Assembly (NCBI GenBank): GCA_025450315.1
Contig: JANWHQ010000145.1
Span: forward strand, 1-43,303
Length of the DNA: 43,303 nucleotides
Source: Caulobacteraceae bacterium
Lineage (GTDB): Bacteria; Pseudomonadota; Alphaproteobacteria; Caulobacterales; Caulobacteraceae
Direction: 5' to 3'
Shown here piece by piece: positions 27,114 to 35,257 of the stretch; the first letter of the stretch is position 1; the number at the start of each line of letters is the position of its first letter. A model generated the notes under the pieces. The model was not told the DNA's origin and ran no database searches. It saw only the letters and a program-made list of their open reading frames with translations. The position numbers were made by a program, and so were the translations under genes.

Positions 27114-28148
27114 TCAAGCGCGCCGCACGCGCCAGGCGAGGCCCAGGGCCGAGGCCAGCACCACGGCGGCCAGGCACTGGTGCATCAGCGAGAGGTCCAG
27201 AGGGGCCCGGTTGACCAGGGTGAAGACGCCCAGGCACGCCTGCAGCAGCACCAGCGTCGAGAACAGGAAGGCCAGGGGCGGGGTCCCCCGCGGCAGCTCG
27301 CGCCGCCGGGCGGCCACCACCATGGCGACGACGGCGCAGATCACCAGGAGATAGGCGCCGATGCGGTGGTTGAACTGCACCGCCGCCTGGCTGTGCAGCA
27401 GGGCGTGCAGGAGGCCTCCGGCGCCCAGGTAGTCCTTGGGGAACAGCCGCCCGTTCATATAGGGCCAGTCGTTGTAGATCTCGCCGGCGTGGTTGCCCGC
27501 CACCAGCCCTCCCAGCATGACCTGGACGAACACCAGCGCCGCCGCCAGGGCCGCCGGAAGCCGCCAGCGGTTCTCGAAATTCGGCCGGCCGGGCCCGTAC
27601 CAGGCCTCCAGCCCCGTCCAGATCAGCAGGCAGAAGAGTAGCAGCGCCAGGCCCAGGTGGATGGCCAGCCGCTCGGGCGCGACCGAGACCCGGTTCTCCA
27701 GCCCCGAGGCCACCATCCACCAGCCCACCAGCCCCTGCAGCGCGCCCAGCGCGAAGATCACGGCGGTGCGCCAGATCAGCCGCCTGGGGATCCGCTTGGT
27801 GGCCAGGAAGACGACGAAGGGGATGAAGAAGACCACCCCGATCAGGCGTCCCAGCAGCCGATGCGCCCACTCCCACCAGTAGATGCCCTGGAAGCCGGCC
27901 AGCGACATGCCGTGGTTGATGAACCTGTATTGCGGGATCTGCTGGTAGCGCTGGAACTCGGCGACCCAGGCCTGGTGGCTCAACGGCGGGATCACGCCCG
28001 TCACCGGCCGCCACTCGGTGATCGACAGGCCCGAGCCGGTCAGGCGGGTCGAGCCGCCCAGGACGACCATGCCGAACACCAGGGCCGCCACGGCGAACAG
28101 CCAGACGGCGGCGGGCCGCGAGGTCTCGTGGTTACGCAACATGGGCAT
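27114..28148 (-). CDS. ctaA: Heme A synthase, COX15/CtaA type 2
   Basis: An inner-membrane enzyme that oxidises heme O to heme A for aa3-type cytochrome oxidase. The 344-aa protein has eight predicted helices. The conserved histidines are in INHGMSLAGFQGIYWWEWAHR, the HLGLALLLF helix, QFNHRIGAY and LMHQCLA. The VLGGSTRLTGSGLSITEW segment is the family signature after helix 1. It lacks the extracellular Cys pair of Bacillus CtaA, as expected for the proteobacterial/mitochondrial type. The start may be 28148 or the ATG two codons on (28142). It is a single gene between tRNA-Pro and rpmF. Confidence 0.95.
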   Translation of the reverse strand: MPMLRNHETSRPAAVWLFAVAALVFGMVVLGGSTRLTGSGLSITEWRPVTGVIPPLSHQAWVAEFQRYQQIPQYRFINHGMSLAGFQGIYWWEWAHRLLGRLIGVVFFIPFVVFLATKRIPRRLIWRTAVIFALGALQGLVGWWMVASGLENRVSVAPERLAIHLGLALLLFCLLIWTGLEAWYGPGRPNFENRWRLPAALAAALVFVQVMLGGLVAGNHAGEIYNDWPYMNGRLFPKDYLGAGGLLHALLHSQAAVQFNHRIGAYLLVICAVVAMVVAARRRELPRGTPPLAFLFSTLVLLQACLGVFTLVNRAPLDLSLMHQCLAAVVLASALGLAWRVRRA

Positions 28149-28251
28149 GACCTAGGCAAGACAGGGATTGCGGCCCAAAGTGGGCGAAGCCGTAAACCTT
28201 GCCGTGAACGTCGTCCACCAAGGCGCGGCGTGGGGCTCACCGCGGAAAAGT

Positions 28252-28328
<77 letters not shown>

Positions 28329-28386
28329 ACGAGGGCGGCCTTATAGGGAGGCCGCGCCAGCCCGGCAATCGGAATTCCCCAAGGTC

Positions 28387-28800
28387 TCAGCGCGGGCGCG
28401 CGGCCAGGGCCTGGGCCAGTTGCGCGCGGGCGGCCACGAGCTCGTCCAGCGCCGCCTGCAGCGCCGCCCTGACGCCCGGCGAGGTGTCGGCGCGGGCCTG
28501 CCCGGCGAAGGGCTCGGGACTCGGCGCGACGCCGCCGCCCGCCGCCACCAGCCTGGACGCGCCGTGCTCGCGATGCAGCTTCTGCACGCCGGCGATGGTG
28601 TAGCCTTCCTCGTGCAGCAGCCGGCGCACGCCGCGCAGCAGCAGGAGGTCGTGGGGACGGTAGAACCGGCGTCCGCCGGCCCGCTTCATCGGCCGGATGA
28701 AGGAGAACTTGGTCTCCCAGAATCTGAGGACGTGCTGGGCGACGCCGATCTCGGAAGCGGCTTCGGAGATGGTGCGGAAGGCTTCTGGACCCTTCGTCAC
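28387..28800 (-). CDS. MerR-family transcriptional regulator
   Basis: A 137-aa protein with an N-terminal MerR helix-turn-helix: AFRTISEAASEIGVAQHVLRFWE, then GGRRFYRPHDLLLLRGVRRLL. It has the RFWE variant instead of RYYE, and the wing has an Arg/Lys-rich loop. The C-terminal half is Ala-rich and lacks metal-binding cysteines, so it is not a metal sensor of the MerR/CueR type. It lies 13 bp after ihfA on the same strand, an arrangement familiar from alphaproteobacteria. The regulated genes are unknown. Confidence 0.92.
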   Translation of the reverse strand: MTKGPEAFRTISEAASEIGVAQHVLRFWETKFSFIRPMKRAGGRRFYRPHDLLLLRGVRRLLHEEGYTIAGVQKLHREHGASRLVAAGGGVAPSPEPFAGQARADTSPGVRAALQAALDELVAARAQLAQALAARPR

Positions 28801-28813
28801 GTCGCGGGGTCCG

Positions 28814-29113
28814 TCAGGACGCGGCGCCGTCGATCCGCGCCTTCATCACCTGCGAAGCGCGGAAGCCGATCACCCGCCTGGGCTCGATGGGGGCGGGCTC
28901 GCCCGTCTTGGGATTGCGGCCCTCGCGCGCCCGCTTGGCGCGCACCTGGAACACGCCGAAGCCAGACAGCTTGACCGTTTCGCCCTGCTCCAGCGCCTCG
29001 ACGATCAGGTCCAGGGTGCGCTCGACCAGGCCCGCGCAATCCTGGCGGGTCAGCCCGACCTCATGATGCACCGCCTCGCACAGGTCCGCGCGGGTCAAGG
29101 TCTCGGCTTTCAT
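28814..29113 (-). CDS. ihfA: Integration host factor subunit alpha
   Basis: A 99-aa DNA-bending protein of the HU/IHF family. The ETLTRADLCEAVHHEVGL N-terminus and GETVKLSGFGVFQVRAKRAREGRNPKTGE segment, including the intercalating Pro in RNPKTGE at the arm tip, are characteristic of IhfA. Together with IhfB (not in this window) it bends DNA at WATCARNNNNTTR sites. Such a site occurs upstream of a flagellin in this window (38798-38810), where IHF would support sigma-54 activation. It lies between fabH (85 bp) and the MerR gene (13 bp). Confidence 0.95.
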   Translation of the reverse strand: MKAETLTRADLCEAVHHEVGLTRQDCAGLVERTLDLIVEALEQGETVKLSGFGVFQVRAKRAREGRNPKTGEPAPIEPRRVIGFRASQVMKARIDGAAS

Positions 29114-29198
29114 CGGTAGGCCCCGTAATCCCCGATACGATGAGTGCCGCCAATAGCCCCCAGAGTCAAAGGCTTCCCGCCGGACGATGCGTCACCGC

Positions 29199-30179
29199 CT
29201 AAAGCCGAAGCAGGCAGGCGCCCCAGGTCAGACCTCCGCCCATGGCCTCCAGCAGCACGAGCTGGCCGGGCTTGATGCGGCCGTCGCGGATGGCGACGTC
29301 CATCGCCAGGGGAATCGAGGCGGCCGAGGTGTTGGCGTGCTTGGCGACGGTGGAGACGACCCGCGCCTCGTCGATGCCGAGCCGATCGGCCACGCCCTTG
29401 AGGATCCGCTGATTGGCCTGGTGGGGCACGAACCAATCGACCTCGCTGAGGTCGACGCCCGCCTTGTCGGCCGCCGCCTCGATCGCCTCGGCGATGTTGA
29501 TCACCGCGTGGCGGAACACCTGATGGCCCTGCATGCGCAGCTTGCCGATCTGGCCGGTGGTCGACACGCCGCCGTCGACGTAGAGCAGGTCCTGCTTCTC
29601 GCCCTCGCAGCGCAGGACGAAGGACAGGATTCCCCGGTCCGCGGTGGTCCCCTGCCCCATCGCCGGCTCGACCACCACGGCGCCGGCCCCGTCGCCGAAC
29701 AGCACGCAGGTGCTGCGGTCGGTCCAGTCCAGGATGCGGGTCATGGTCTCCGCGCCGATGATCAGGCCGCACTTGGCGTTGCCCCGCGCGATGAAGCCGT
29801 CGGCGATGCTGAGCGCATAGACGAAGCCCGAGCACACCGCCTGGACGTCGAAGGCGATGCCCATGGGCGCGCCCAGCTTGCGCTGCACGATGGCGGCGGT
29901 GGCCGGAAAGGTCAGGTCCGGGGTGGTGGTGGCCACGATGATCAGGTCGAGGTCCTCGGCCGTGCGGCCGGCCGCGGCCAACGCCTTCCTGGCCGCTTCG
30001 ACCGCCAGGTCGGACACCGCCTGGTCGGGCGCGGCCTGGCGCCGCTCGTGGATGCCGGTGCGCTCGAAGATCCACTCGTCGGAGGTGTCGACGATCTTGG
30101 CCAGGTCCTGGTTGGTCAGCACCTGGTCGGGAAGATAGGAGCCGACGCCGGTCACGGCGGTACGCAGCACTGCGCTCAC
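29199..30179 (-). CDS. fabH: 3-oxoacyl-[ACP] synthase III (FabH)
   Basis: Condenses acetyl-CoA with malonyl-ACP to start fatty acid synthesis. The 326-aa protein carries the Cys-His-Asn triad: Cys116 (DVQAVCSGF), His253 (VPHQANQRI) and Asn283 (AKHANTSAAS). The N-terminus has LPDQVLTNQDLA and DEWIFERTGIHERR, both conserved. The start codon is GTG, overlapping the plsX stop as GTGA, so translation is coupled. The pair plsX-fabH links phospholipid and fatty acid synthesis. Confidence 0.96.
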   Translation of the reverse strand: MSAVLRTAVTGVGSYLPDQVLTNQDLAKIVDTSDEWIFERTGIHERRQAAPDQAVSDLAVEAARKALAAAGRTAEDLDLIIVATTTPDLTFPATAAIVQRKLGAPMGIAFDVQAVCSGFVYALSIADGFIARGNAKCGLIIGAETMTRILDWTDRSTCVLFGDGAGAVVVEPAMGQGTTADRGILSFVLRCEGEKQDLLYVDGGVSTTGQIGKLRMQGHQVFRHAVINIAEAIEAAADKAGVDLSEVDWFVPHQANQRILKGVADRLGIDEARVVSTVAKHANTSAASIPLAMDVAIRDGRIKPGQLVLLEAMGGGLTWGACLLRL

Positions 30180-31231
30180 TCGCGCCCCTCCATCTCCCGG
30201 CCCATGACCTCGGCCAGGCGGAGCATGTTCTGGTTGATCTCGGTGGAGTAGTCGCTCTGGGCCAGATTGGCGGCGACCACCAGGGCGTTGGCGTATCCGC
30301 GGGCGTCCGCCCCGCCGTGGCTCTTCACCACGATGCCGTTCAGGCCGAGCAACGGCCCGCCGTTCAGATTGGCCGGATCCAGCCGGTCCATCATCCTGCG
30401 CAGCGCCGGGCCGGCCACCACCGCCCCCAGCTTGGCCCTGAGCGTCGAGGTGAAGGCTTCGCGCAACAGCTTGCGGACGAAGCGGGCCACGCCCTCGGCG
30501 GTCTTCAGGGCGATGTTGCCGGAGAAGCCGTCGGTCACCACGACATCGACCGTCCCCTTGGCGATGTCGTCGCCCTCCACGAAGCCGTGGTAGTCGATCG
30601 GCAGCCCGCCATCGCGCATCAGCCGGTGCGCCTCACGGACCTCCTCGTGGCCCTTCTGCTCCTCGGAACCGACGTTGAGCAGCCCGACGGTGGGCTTGGC
30701 CACGCCGTGCACCGCCCGGTGGAACGCCTGGCCCATGATGGCGAACTCCACCAGCTGGGTGGGGTCGCTGGAGACGTTGGCGCCGACGTCGAGGACGGTG
30801 CTGGCGCCCCGCAAGGTCGGCCAGCTGGCCACGAGGGCGGGCCGGTCCAGCTCCTTGGCCACCATCCTCAGGATCAGCTTGGAGATGGCCATCAGGGCGC
30901 CGGTGTTGCCGGCCGAGACGGCGGCCTGGGCCTCGGAGGTCTTCACCGCCTCCACCGCGTTCCACAGGCTGGAGCCCTTGCCGCGGCGCAGGGCCTGGGC
31001 GGGCTTGTCCTCCATCCCGATGACCAGGGTGGTGGGCCTGACCTCGCACACCGGGCGCGCGGCCGGGCATCTGGCCAGCTCTTCGTTCAGCCGGGCTTCG
31101 TCGCCGAACAGCAGGAAACGCAGCTTGAGCTCGGGCATCCGGCTCAGCGCGATGGCGACCGCCGGAACCACGACCGACGGGCCGTGGTCGCCTCCCATGG
31201 CGTCGATGGAGATGACGATGGTGTCCGGCAC
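30176..31231 (-). CDS. plsX: Phosphate acyltransferase PlsX
   Basis: Makes acyl-phosphate from acyl-ACP for PlsY in phospholipid synthesis. The product is 351 aa from the GTG at 31231 (VPDTIVISIDAMGGDHGPS), the usual PlsX N-terminus; an in-frame ATG at 31303 would add 24 residues unlike the family. Other typical segments are VSAGNTGALMAISKL, DVGANVSS, LLNVGSEEQKGHE, and VTDGFSGNIALKT. The ribosome-binding site is weak. It is coupled to fabH. The 98-bp gap before it, after DUF177, is where rpmF usually sits. Confidence 0.95.
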   Translation of the reverse strand: MPDTIVISIDAMGGDHGPSVVVPAVAIALSRMPELKLRFLLFGDEARLNEELARCPAARPVCEVRPTTLVIGMEDKPAQALRRGKGSSLWNAVEAVKTSEAQAAVSAGNTGALMAISKLILRMVAKELDRPALVASWPTLRGASTVLDVGANVSSDPTQLVEFAIMGQAFHRAVHGVAKPTVGLLNVGSEEQKGHEEVREAHRLMRDGGLPIDYHGFVEGDDIAKGTVDVVVTDGFSGNIALKTAEGVARFVRKLLREAFTSTLRAKLGAVVAGPALRRMMDRLDPANLNGGPLLGLNGIVVKSHGGADARGYANALVVAANLAQSDYSTEINQNMLRLAEVMGREMEGRE

Positions 31232-31329
31232 TGCGGCGCGCGGCCCCCCGAACCTCCGCCAAGAAAGGTGGCCGGACCATACATGGCCCCAAGGTCGATG
31301 CAAGGTCGGGCCGGGGGCCCGGACGGGCC

Positions 31330-31851
31330 TCAGCCTTGCTTGGGCTTGAAGTCCTTCAAAACGGCGAAGGGCGAGGGGGGCGACTCCTTGGGACCGGCGT
31401 CGAACACCACGCCGGGCTTGCGCGGGAAGGGGTCGATCTCCAGCGCCAGCTGTTCGATCACCAGGGCGCCCAAGTCGATCTGGTCGTCCTCCAGGATATC
31501 GGGCGGATCCTCGGCCTCGGGATCGAAGACGGCGTCCTCGGGCTGGGTCGGGGCGTTGGGGCTGCCCGCCGGCAGCAGCTTCAGCTCGAAGTCGTGATCG
31601 ATCTTCGTCTCCAGCGGCTCCAGGGTGACGCCGCAGGTCTGGCGGACCGTCGCCAGCAGATGGCCGCGCACCCGCGCGCCGTCGAGCCAGGGGGCGGCGT
31701 CGATCTTGGCCTCCAGCCGCTCCAGGCCGTCGAGCTCGAGCTCGCGGGCGATCCGCTCGCGGGCCGGCGCGTCGGCCGAGAAATGCGTCGACACCTCGCC
31801 GTGGGCCAGTTCGTCCAGCTTCAGGGGCCTGGGCCAGGGGGTCTCAGCCAT
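31330..31851 (-). CDS. YceD/DUF177-family protein
   Basis: A 173-aa protein of the DUF177 (YceD) family, implicated in 23S rRNA accumulation or ribosome assembly in other bacteria. Segments seen are the VRGHLLATVRQTCGVTLEPL core with its single Cys, and the acidic DDQIDLGALVIEQLALEIDPFPRK, which is the family's most conserved part. The start ATG at 31851 overlaps the upstream chaperone gene by 8 bp. Its place upstream of plsX-fabH is usual for the family. The C-terminus ends in a Lys-rich tail (FKPKQG). Confidence 0.92.
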   Translation of the reverse strand: MAETPWPRPLKLDELAHGEVSTHFSADAPARERIARELELDGLERLEAKIDAAPWLDGARVRGHLLATVRQTCGVTLEPLETKIDHDFELKLLPAGSPNAPTQPEDAVFDPEAEDPPDILEDDQIDLGALVIEQLALEIDPFPRKPGVVFDAGPKESPPSPFAVLKDFKPKQG

Positions 31852-32395
31852 GAGCCTGCTCCATCGTCGCTTCAGGCCAGTCCGCCCGCCCTTGCAACAG
31901 GTCCTGCAGATCCTGGCGTCCGAGCCTGTCGGCGGCGCGGCCGACATAGGCCGACAGGGCCTCCGCGCGATGGTCGGGCCGCTCCTCGAAGGCGGTGCGC
32001 GAGAGCAGCGCCTCCAGCTCGGTCGTCCGGGGCAGCGCCTCGATGGCGTCCTCATAGGCCTTGAGACGGCCGTAGAAGGCCTCGCCCAACGCCTTCATCT
32101 TGCGGCCGACCTTGACGTCGCTGACGCCCATGTCGCGCAGGGCGTCGTCGAGCGACAGGACATAGGCGTCGAACAGGGCCTGGGCCGTCTGTGCGGCGAT
32201 CTGTCCCTGGCCCTTCAGGCGGATCAGCAGCAGGGCGACGTGCAGGCTGTAGAGCTCGAAACGTCCCTCCACCGTGTCGGCCACGCCGAAGGCGCGATAG
32301 AACGCCGGCCGCCGCGCCTGCCGGGCCGCCGACGCATAGAGCGCGCGGCCCGCGTTCTGGCCTGGAGGCGCGGTGAACAGACGTTGCAGGAGCAT
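31844..32395 (-). CDS. Ubiquinol-cytochrome c chaperone family protein (CBP3/UQCC1-like)
   Basis: A 183-aa all-helical protein like the mitochondrial CBP3/UQCC1 assembly chaperone for cytochrome b of the bc1 complex. Family segments are AFYRAFGVADTVEGRFELYSLHVALLLIRL, LFDAYVLSLDDALRDMGVSDVKVGRKMKALGEAFYGRL and a helical C-terminus. The bacterial members are alphaproteobacterial, consistent with the mitochondrial link. It overlaps DUF177 by 8 bp and is divergent from bamE. Its function in bacteria is inferred from the mitochondrial family. Confidence 0.9.
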   Translation of the reverse strand: MLLQRLFTAPPGQNAGRALYASAARQARRPAFYRAFGVADTVEGRFELYSLHVALLLIRLKGQGQIAAQTAQALFDAYVLSLDDALRDMGVSDVKVGRKMKALGEAFYGRLKAYEDAIEALPRTTELEALLSRTAFEERPDHRAEALSAYVGRAADRLGRQDLQDLLQGRADWPEATMEQAHG

Positions 32396-32496
32396 TTCGC
32401 CTCACTTCCGCCCCGGGTGGCGGCGATAGGCGGCATTGAACTAGTCGCCGCCGGGCGATAGGTCAAAGTCCTGCACGTCGCTTCGAAGGCATCTTG

Positions 32497-32982
32497 ATGA
32501 TCCGCCTCGCTCCCGCTCTCGCCCTTGCCGGCGTCCTCATGGGCTCAGCCTTCCTGGGCGCCTGTCAGCCCGTCACCTCCTATGAGGGGTTCCAGGCCGT
32601 CGAGGCCAACCCGAAGGACGTGAAGGTCGGCGTCGACGACAAGGCCACGGTGATGGACCGCCTGGGCTCGCCCTCGACCGTCGCCGCCTTCGACCCGAAC
32701 ACCTGGTACTACATCAGCCAGGTCAGCGATCAGGTGGCGTTCCACCTGCCGACGGTGCGCAAGCGCGACGTGGTGGTGATCGCCTTCAACAAGGCCGACG
32801 ACAAGGTCTCCGACGTGCGCAGCTACACGCTGAAGGACGGCAAGGTGGTGCCGTACAACAAGCGCGCCACCCCGACCCGCGGCCGCGAGCTGTCGGTGCT
32901 CGAGCAGATCCTGGGCACCATCGGCAACAGCAACATCACCCCGCAGCAGGACATCAACCCGGGCAGCCAGCGGCCGCAGTGA
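32497..32982 (+). CDS. bamE: Outer membrane assembly lipoprotein BamE
   Basis: A 161-aa lipoprotein of the BAM complex. The signal peptide ends with the lipobox FLGAC (Cys23). The BamE/SmpA fold follows: KVGVDDKATVMDRLGSPS, NTWYYISQ and DVVVIAFN. The ATG at 32497 has GAAGG about 9 nt upstream; a TTG directly before it is unlikely. The C-terminal extension (GRELSVLEQILGTIGN...) is typical of alphaproteobacterial BamE. It is divergent from the bc1-chaperone gene and convergent with a small lipoprotein gene 9 bp away. Confidence 0.93.
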   Translation: MIRLAPALALAGVLMGSAFLGACQPVTSYEGFQAVEANPKDVKVGVDDKATVMDRLGSPSTVAAFDPNTWYYISQVSDQVAFHLPTVRKRDVVVIAFNKADDKVSDVRSYTLKDGKVVPYNKRATPTRGRELSVLEQILGTIGNSNITPQQDINPGSQRPQ

Positions 32983-32991
32983 TCGCCAGGG

Positions 32992-33369
32992 CTACTCGAC
33001 GGGCAGCACGCCCGGCTTGACCAGCTTGCCGTCGGGGCCGCGCACCAGAAGCAGATAGTGCGCGCCGTCGAGGTTCTGGCCGGTGAAGATCCCCTCCGGC
33101 TGCAGGAACAGGAACTGGCCCTGGTAGGCCCCGATCATCTGGTCGGTGCTGGATCCCAGGGCGGCGAACCTGATCCGCATCGCCTCCAGCTGCGCGGCGC
33201 AGGCTTCCAGCGAGGGTATGTTCTGGGCCAGCCGGTTGAACCGGACCTTGCCGCCCTGGAACTGGACCATGTGCCAGCAGACGCCCTGGTCGGTGGGCGC
33301 CTGTACGCCCTTGGAGCAGCCCGCCAAGGCCAGGGCCGCCAGCGCGATCAGCGAAACGGGACGCATCAT
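32992..33369 (-). CDS. Small predicted lipoprotein of unknown function
   Basis: A 125-aa protein with a lipoprotein signal peptide and lipobox LAGC (Cys18). The mature part has a VCWHMVQF motif, a second Cys in IPSLEACAAQLEAMR, and the strand-rich IGAYQGQFLFLQPEGIFTG. I do not recognise a family. Its C-W...S-L-x-x-C-A pattern recurs in the adjacent upstream protein, so the two may share a domain. It starts 3 bp after that gene's stop, so they form an operon. Likely periplasmic, attached to a membrane. Confidence 0.8.
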   Translation of the reverse strand: MMRPVSLIALAALALAGCSKGVQAPTDQGVCWHMVQFQGGKVRFNRLAQNIPSLEACAAQLEAMRIRFAALGSSTDQMIGAYQGQFLFLQPEGIFTGQNLDGAHYLLLVRGPDGKLVKPGVLPVE

Positions 33370-33372
33370 GGC

Positions 33373-34101
33373 CTACTCCTGCAGATGGGGAATGGAGCAA
33401 TCGCCGGCCGGTTGCCGCACCAGGGTGCGGAAGCCGCCGCCGGCGGTCTGCCGCTCGACCTTGCCGGCGACCAGCCTCAGGGTCTCGTCGCCCCAGCGGC
33501 CGTAATCGGCGCCGCCCGGCTTGACGCAGCGGCCCGCGAACAGGGTCTGGACGCAGACATCCAGGCTCATGTCCCCGCTGATCTGCCGCCAGTCGCCGGC
33601 GTAGCGCCAGCAGGCGCCGCGCCCCTCCGGAGCGGCGGTCGCGTCGGGCCCGGTCTCGAGCGGCGAGGGCTGGGCCGGCGGAGGCAGCGGCGGGGACGGC
33701 GAGGAGACCGCGGCCGGCGGGGCGGCGGACGGCGCCATCAGCGGCGGCAGGGCCTCGGCGCTGGAGGCGGCCGTCACCTCGCCCGAGGTGTCCAGGCCCA
33801 CGTCGAGCTGGCCGGCTTCCACCCCGTTGCGCTGGGCGCACTCCTTCAGCGCCAGCATGCCCACGAACCGGCCGCCGACGAAGCAGCGCAGCGGTTTGGT
33901 GAGATCCAGGCCCGAGTCGCCCGAGCCCATCTCGACCTGCAGCGAGGTCGGCCCCGAGTTCTCCTCGGCCGCCGCGGCCCTCTGGTGGGCGGCGTGGCGC
34001 ACCAGGGCCCCGATGCCGATTCCCATCGCCGCCAGCAGCGCCAGGGCGCCCGCCCCGGCGGCGATCATCACCCTCCGGTCGCGAAGACGGCTGAGATCCA
34101 T
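33373..34101 (-). CDS. Membrane-anchored protein of unknown function with Pro-rich linker
   Basis: A 242-aa protein with a short basic cytoplasmic N-terminus, one transmembrane helix (about 11-34), and a periplasmic part. The first segment contains LRCFVGGRFVGMLALKECAQRNG, then an Ala/Pro/Ser-rich linker (about 110-155), then ACWRYAGDWRQI...MSLDVCVQTLF with further Cys (GRC, DCSIP). Even numbers of periplasmic cysteines suggest disulfides. I do not recognise a family. It is cotranscribed with the small lipoprotein and divergent from pseI. A function in envelope or flagellar glycosylation is possible only by proximity. Confidence 0.8.
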   Translation of the reverse strand: MDLSRLRDRRVMIAAGAGALALLAAMGIGIGALVRHAAHQRAAAAEENSGPTSLQVEMGSGDSGLDLTKPLRCFVGGRFVGMLALKECAQRNGVEAGQLDVGLDTSGEVTAASSAEALPPLMAPSAAPPAAVSSPSPPLPPPAQPSPLETGPDATAAPEGRGACWRYAGDWRQISGDMSLDVCVQTLFAGRCVKPGGADYGRWGDETLRLVAGKVERQTAGGGFRTLVRQPAGDCSIPHLQE

Positions 34102-34197
34102 GCGACTTGCTACGCTGGGGCCCTGGCCGCGGCAAGCCGCCGCCCGTCTGGCGAGAAATCCTTAACGGCCGTTGACCATGCTGCTCCGGACACGCCG

Positions 34198-34213
34198 CAA
34201 GGAGCTCCGATTG
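34198..34213 (+). promoter_or_regulatory. Ribosome-binding site that sets the pseI start at TTG
   Basis: AAGGAG (34199-34204) lies 6 nt before TTG at 34211. It is much stronger than anything before the upstream in-frame ATG at 34178, and the TTG gives the N-terminus expected of PseI. Confidence 0.6.
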
Positions 34214-35257
34214 GCCACAGGATTCGCCATCGCCGGACGCGCGATCGGACCGGATCATCCGCCGTTCGTGATCGCCGAACTGTCGGGCAACCACAACGGC
34301 CGGCTTGAGCGGGCGCTGCAGCTGATCGACGCCGCCGCCGAAGCCGGCGCCGACGCGGTGAAGCTGCAGACCTACACCGCCGACACCATCACCCTGGACC
34401 ACCGCGGTCCCGGCTTCGTCATCGAGAGCGGCCTGTGGGCCGGGCGCACCCTGCACGACCTCTATTCGGAGGCCTTCACGCCGTTCGAGTGGCACGAGGC
34501 CCTGTTCGCGCGGGCGCGGGCGCGGGGAGTGATCTGCTTCTCCTCGCCCTTCGACGAGACGGCGGTCGAGCTGCTCGAGGGCCTGGACGCGCCGGCCTTC
34601 AAGATCGCCTCCTTCGAGGCGGTCGACCTGCCCCTGATTCGCCGCGCCGCCCGCTCGGGCCGGCCGCTGATCGTCTCCACCGGCATGACCAGCCCCCAGG
34701 AGATCGCCGAGGCGGTCGAGACCGCCCGCGGGGCGGGCGCGCAGGTCGCGCTGCTGCACTGCGTCAGCGCCTATCCGGCCCGGCACGCCGACGCCAACCT
34801 GCGCATGATCCCGCGCCTGGCCGAGGATTTCGGCTGCGTCAGCGGACTTTCGGACCACACCCTGGGGACCGCCGCGGCGGTGACCGCCATCGCGCTCGGG
34901 GCCTGCCTTATCGAGAAGCACGTCACCCTCGCCCGCGCGGACGGCGGCCCGGACTCGGCCTTCTCGCTGGAGCCCGAGGAGCTGGGGCGGCTGGTCCGGG
35001 ATTGCCGCAACGCCTGGGAGGCCCTGGGCGGAGCCGACTATCGGCGCAGCGCGGACGAGGCCGTGAACCGCCAGTTCCGCCGGTCGCTCTATGTGGTCCG
35101 GCCGGTGGCCAGGGGCGCGGCGCTCACCTGCGAGGACGTGCGCTCGATCCGGCCGGGCTTCGGGCTCGAGCCCAAGCATCTGGACGCCGTGCTGGGCCGC
35201 AGGGCCGCCCGCGACCTCGAGCGCGGCGAGCCCTTGGCGCTCGACATGCTGGATTAG
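34211..35257 (+). CDS. pseI: Pseudaminic acid synthase (PseI)
   Basis: Condenses 2,4-diacetamido-2,4,6-trideoxy-L-altrose with phosphoenolpyruvate to make pseudaminic acid, the nonulosonate that decorates flagellin. The product is 348 aa from the TTG at 34211, matching the family length. The NeuB-like barrel has FVIAELSGNHNG (about 19-30), AVKLQTYTADTITLD, FSSPFDETAV, AFKIASFE, LIVSTGMTS, GLSDHTLG and EKHVTLARADGGPDSAFSLEP. The SGNHNG and RADGGPDSAFS motifs favour PseI over sialic acid synthase. A C-terminal SAF domain (about 285-348) is present. Its stop overlaps that of convergent pseC by 4 bp. Legionaminic or sialic acid synthesis is a less likely alternative. Confidence 0.92.
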   Translation: MATGFAIAGRAIGPDHPPFVIAELSGNHNGRLERALQLIDAAAEAGADAVKLQTYTADTITLDHRGPGFVIESGLWAGRTLHDLYSEAFTPFEWHEALFARARARGVICFSSPFDETAVELLEGLDAPAFKIASFEAVDLPLIRRAARSGRPLIVSTGMTSPQEIAEAVETARGAGAQVALLHCVSAYPARHADANLRMIPRLAEDFGCVSGLSDHTLGTAAAVTAIALGACLIEKHVTLARADGGPDSAFSLEPEELGRLVRDCRNAWEALGGADYRRSADEAVNRQFRRSLYVVRPVARGAALTCEDVRSIRPGFGLEPKHLDAVLGRRAARDLERGEPLALDMLD

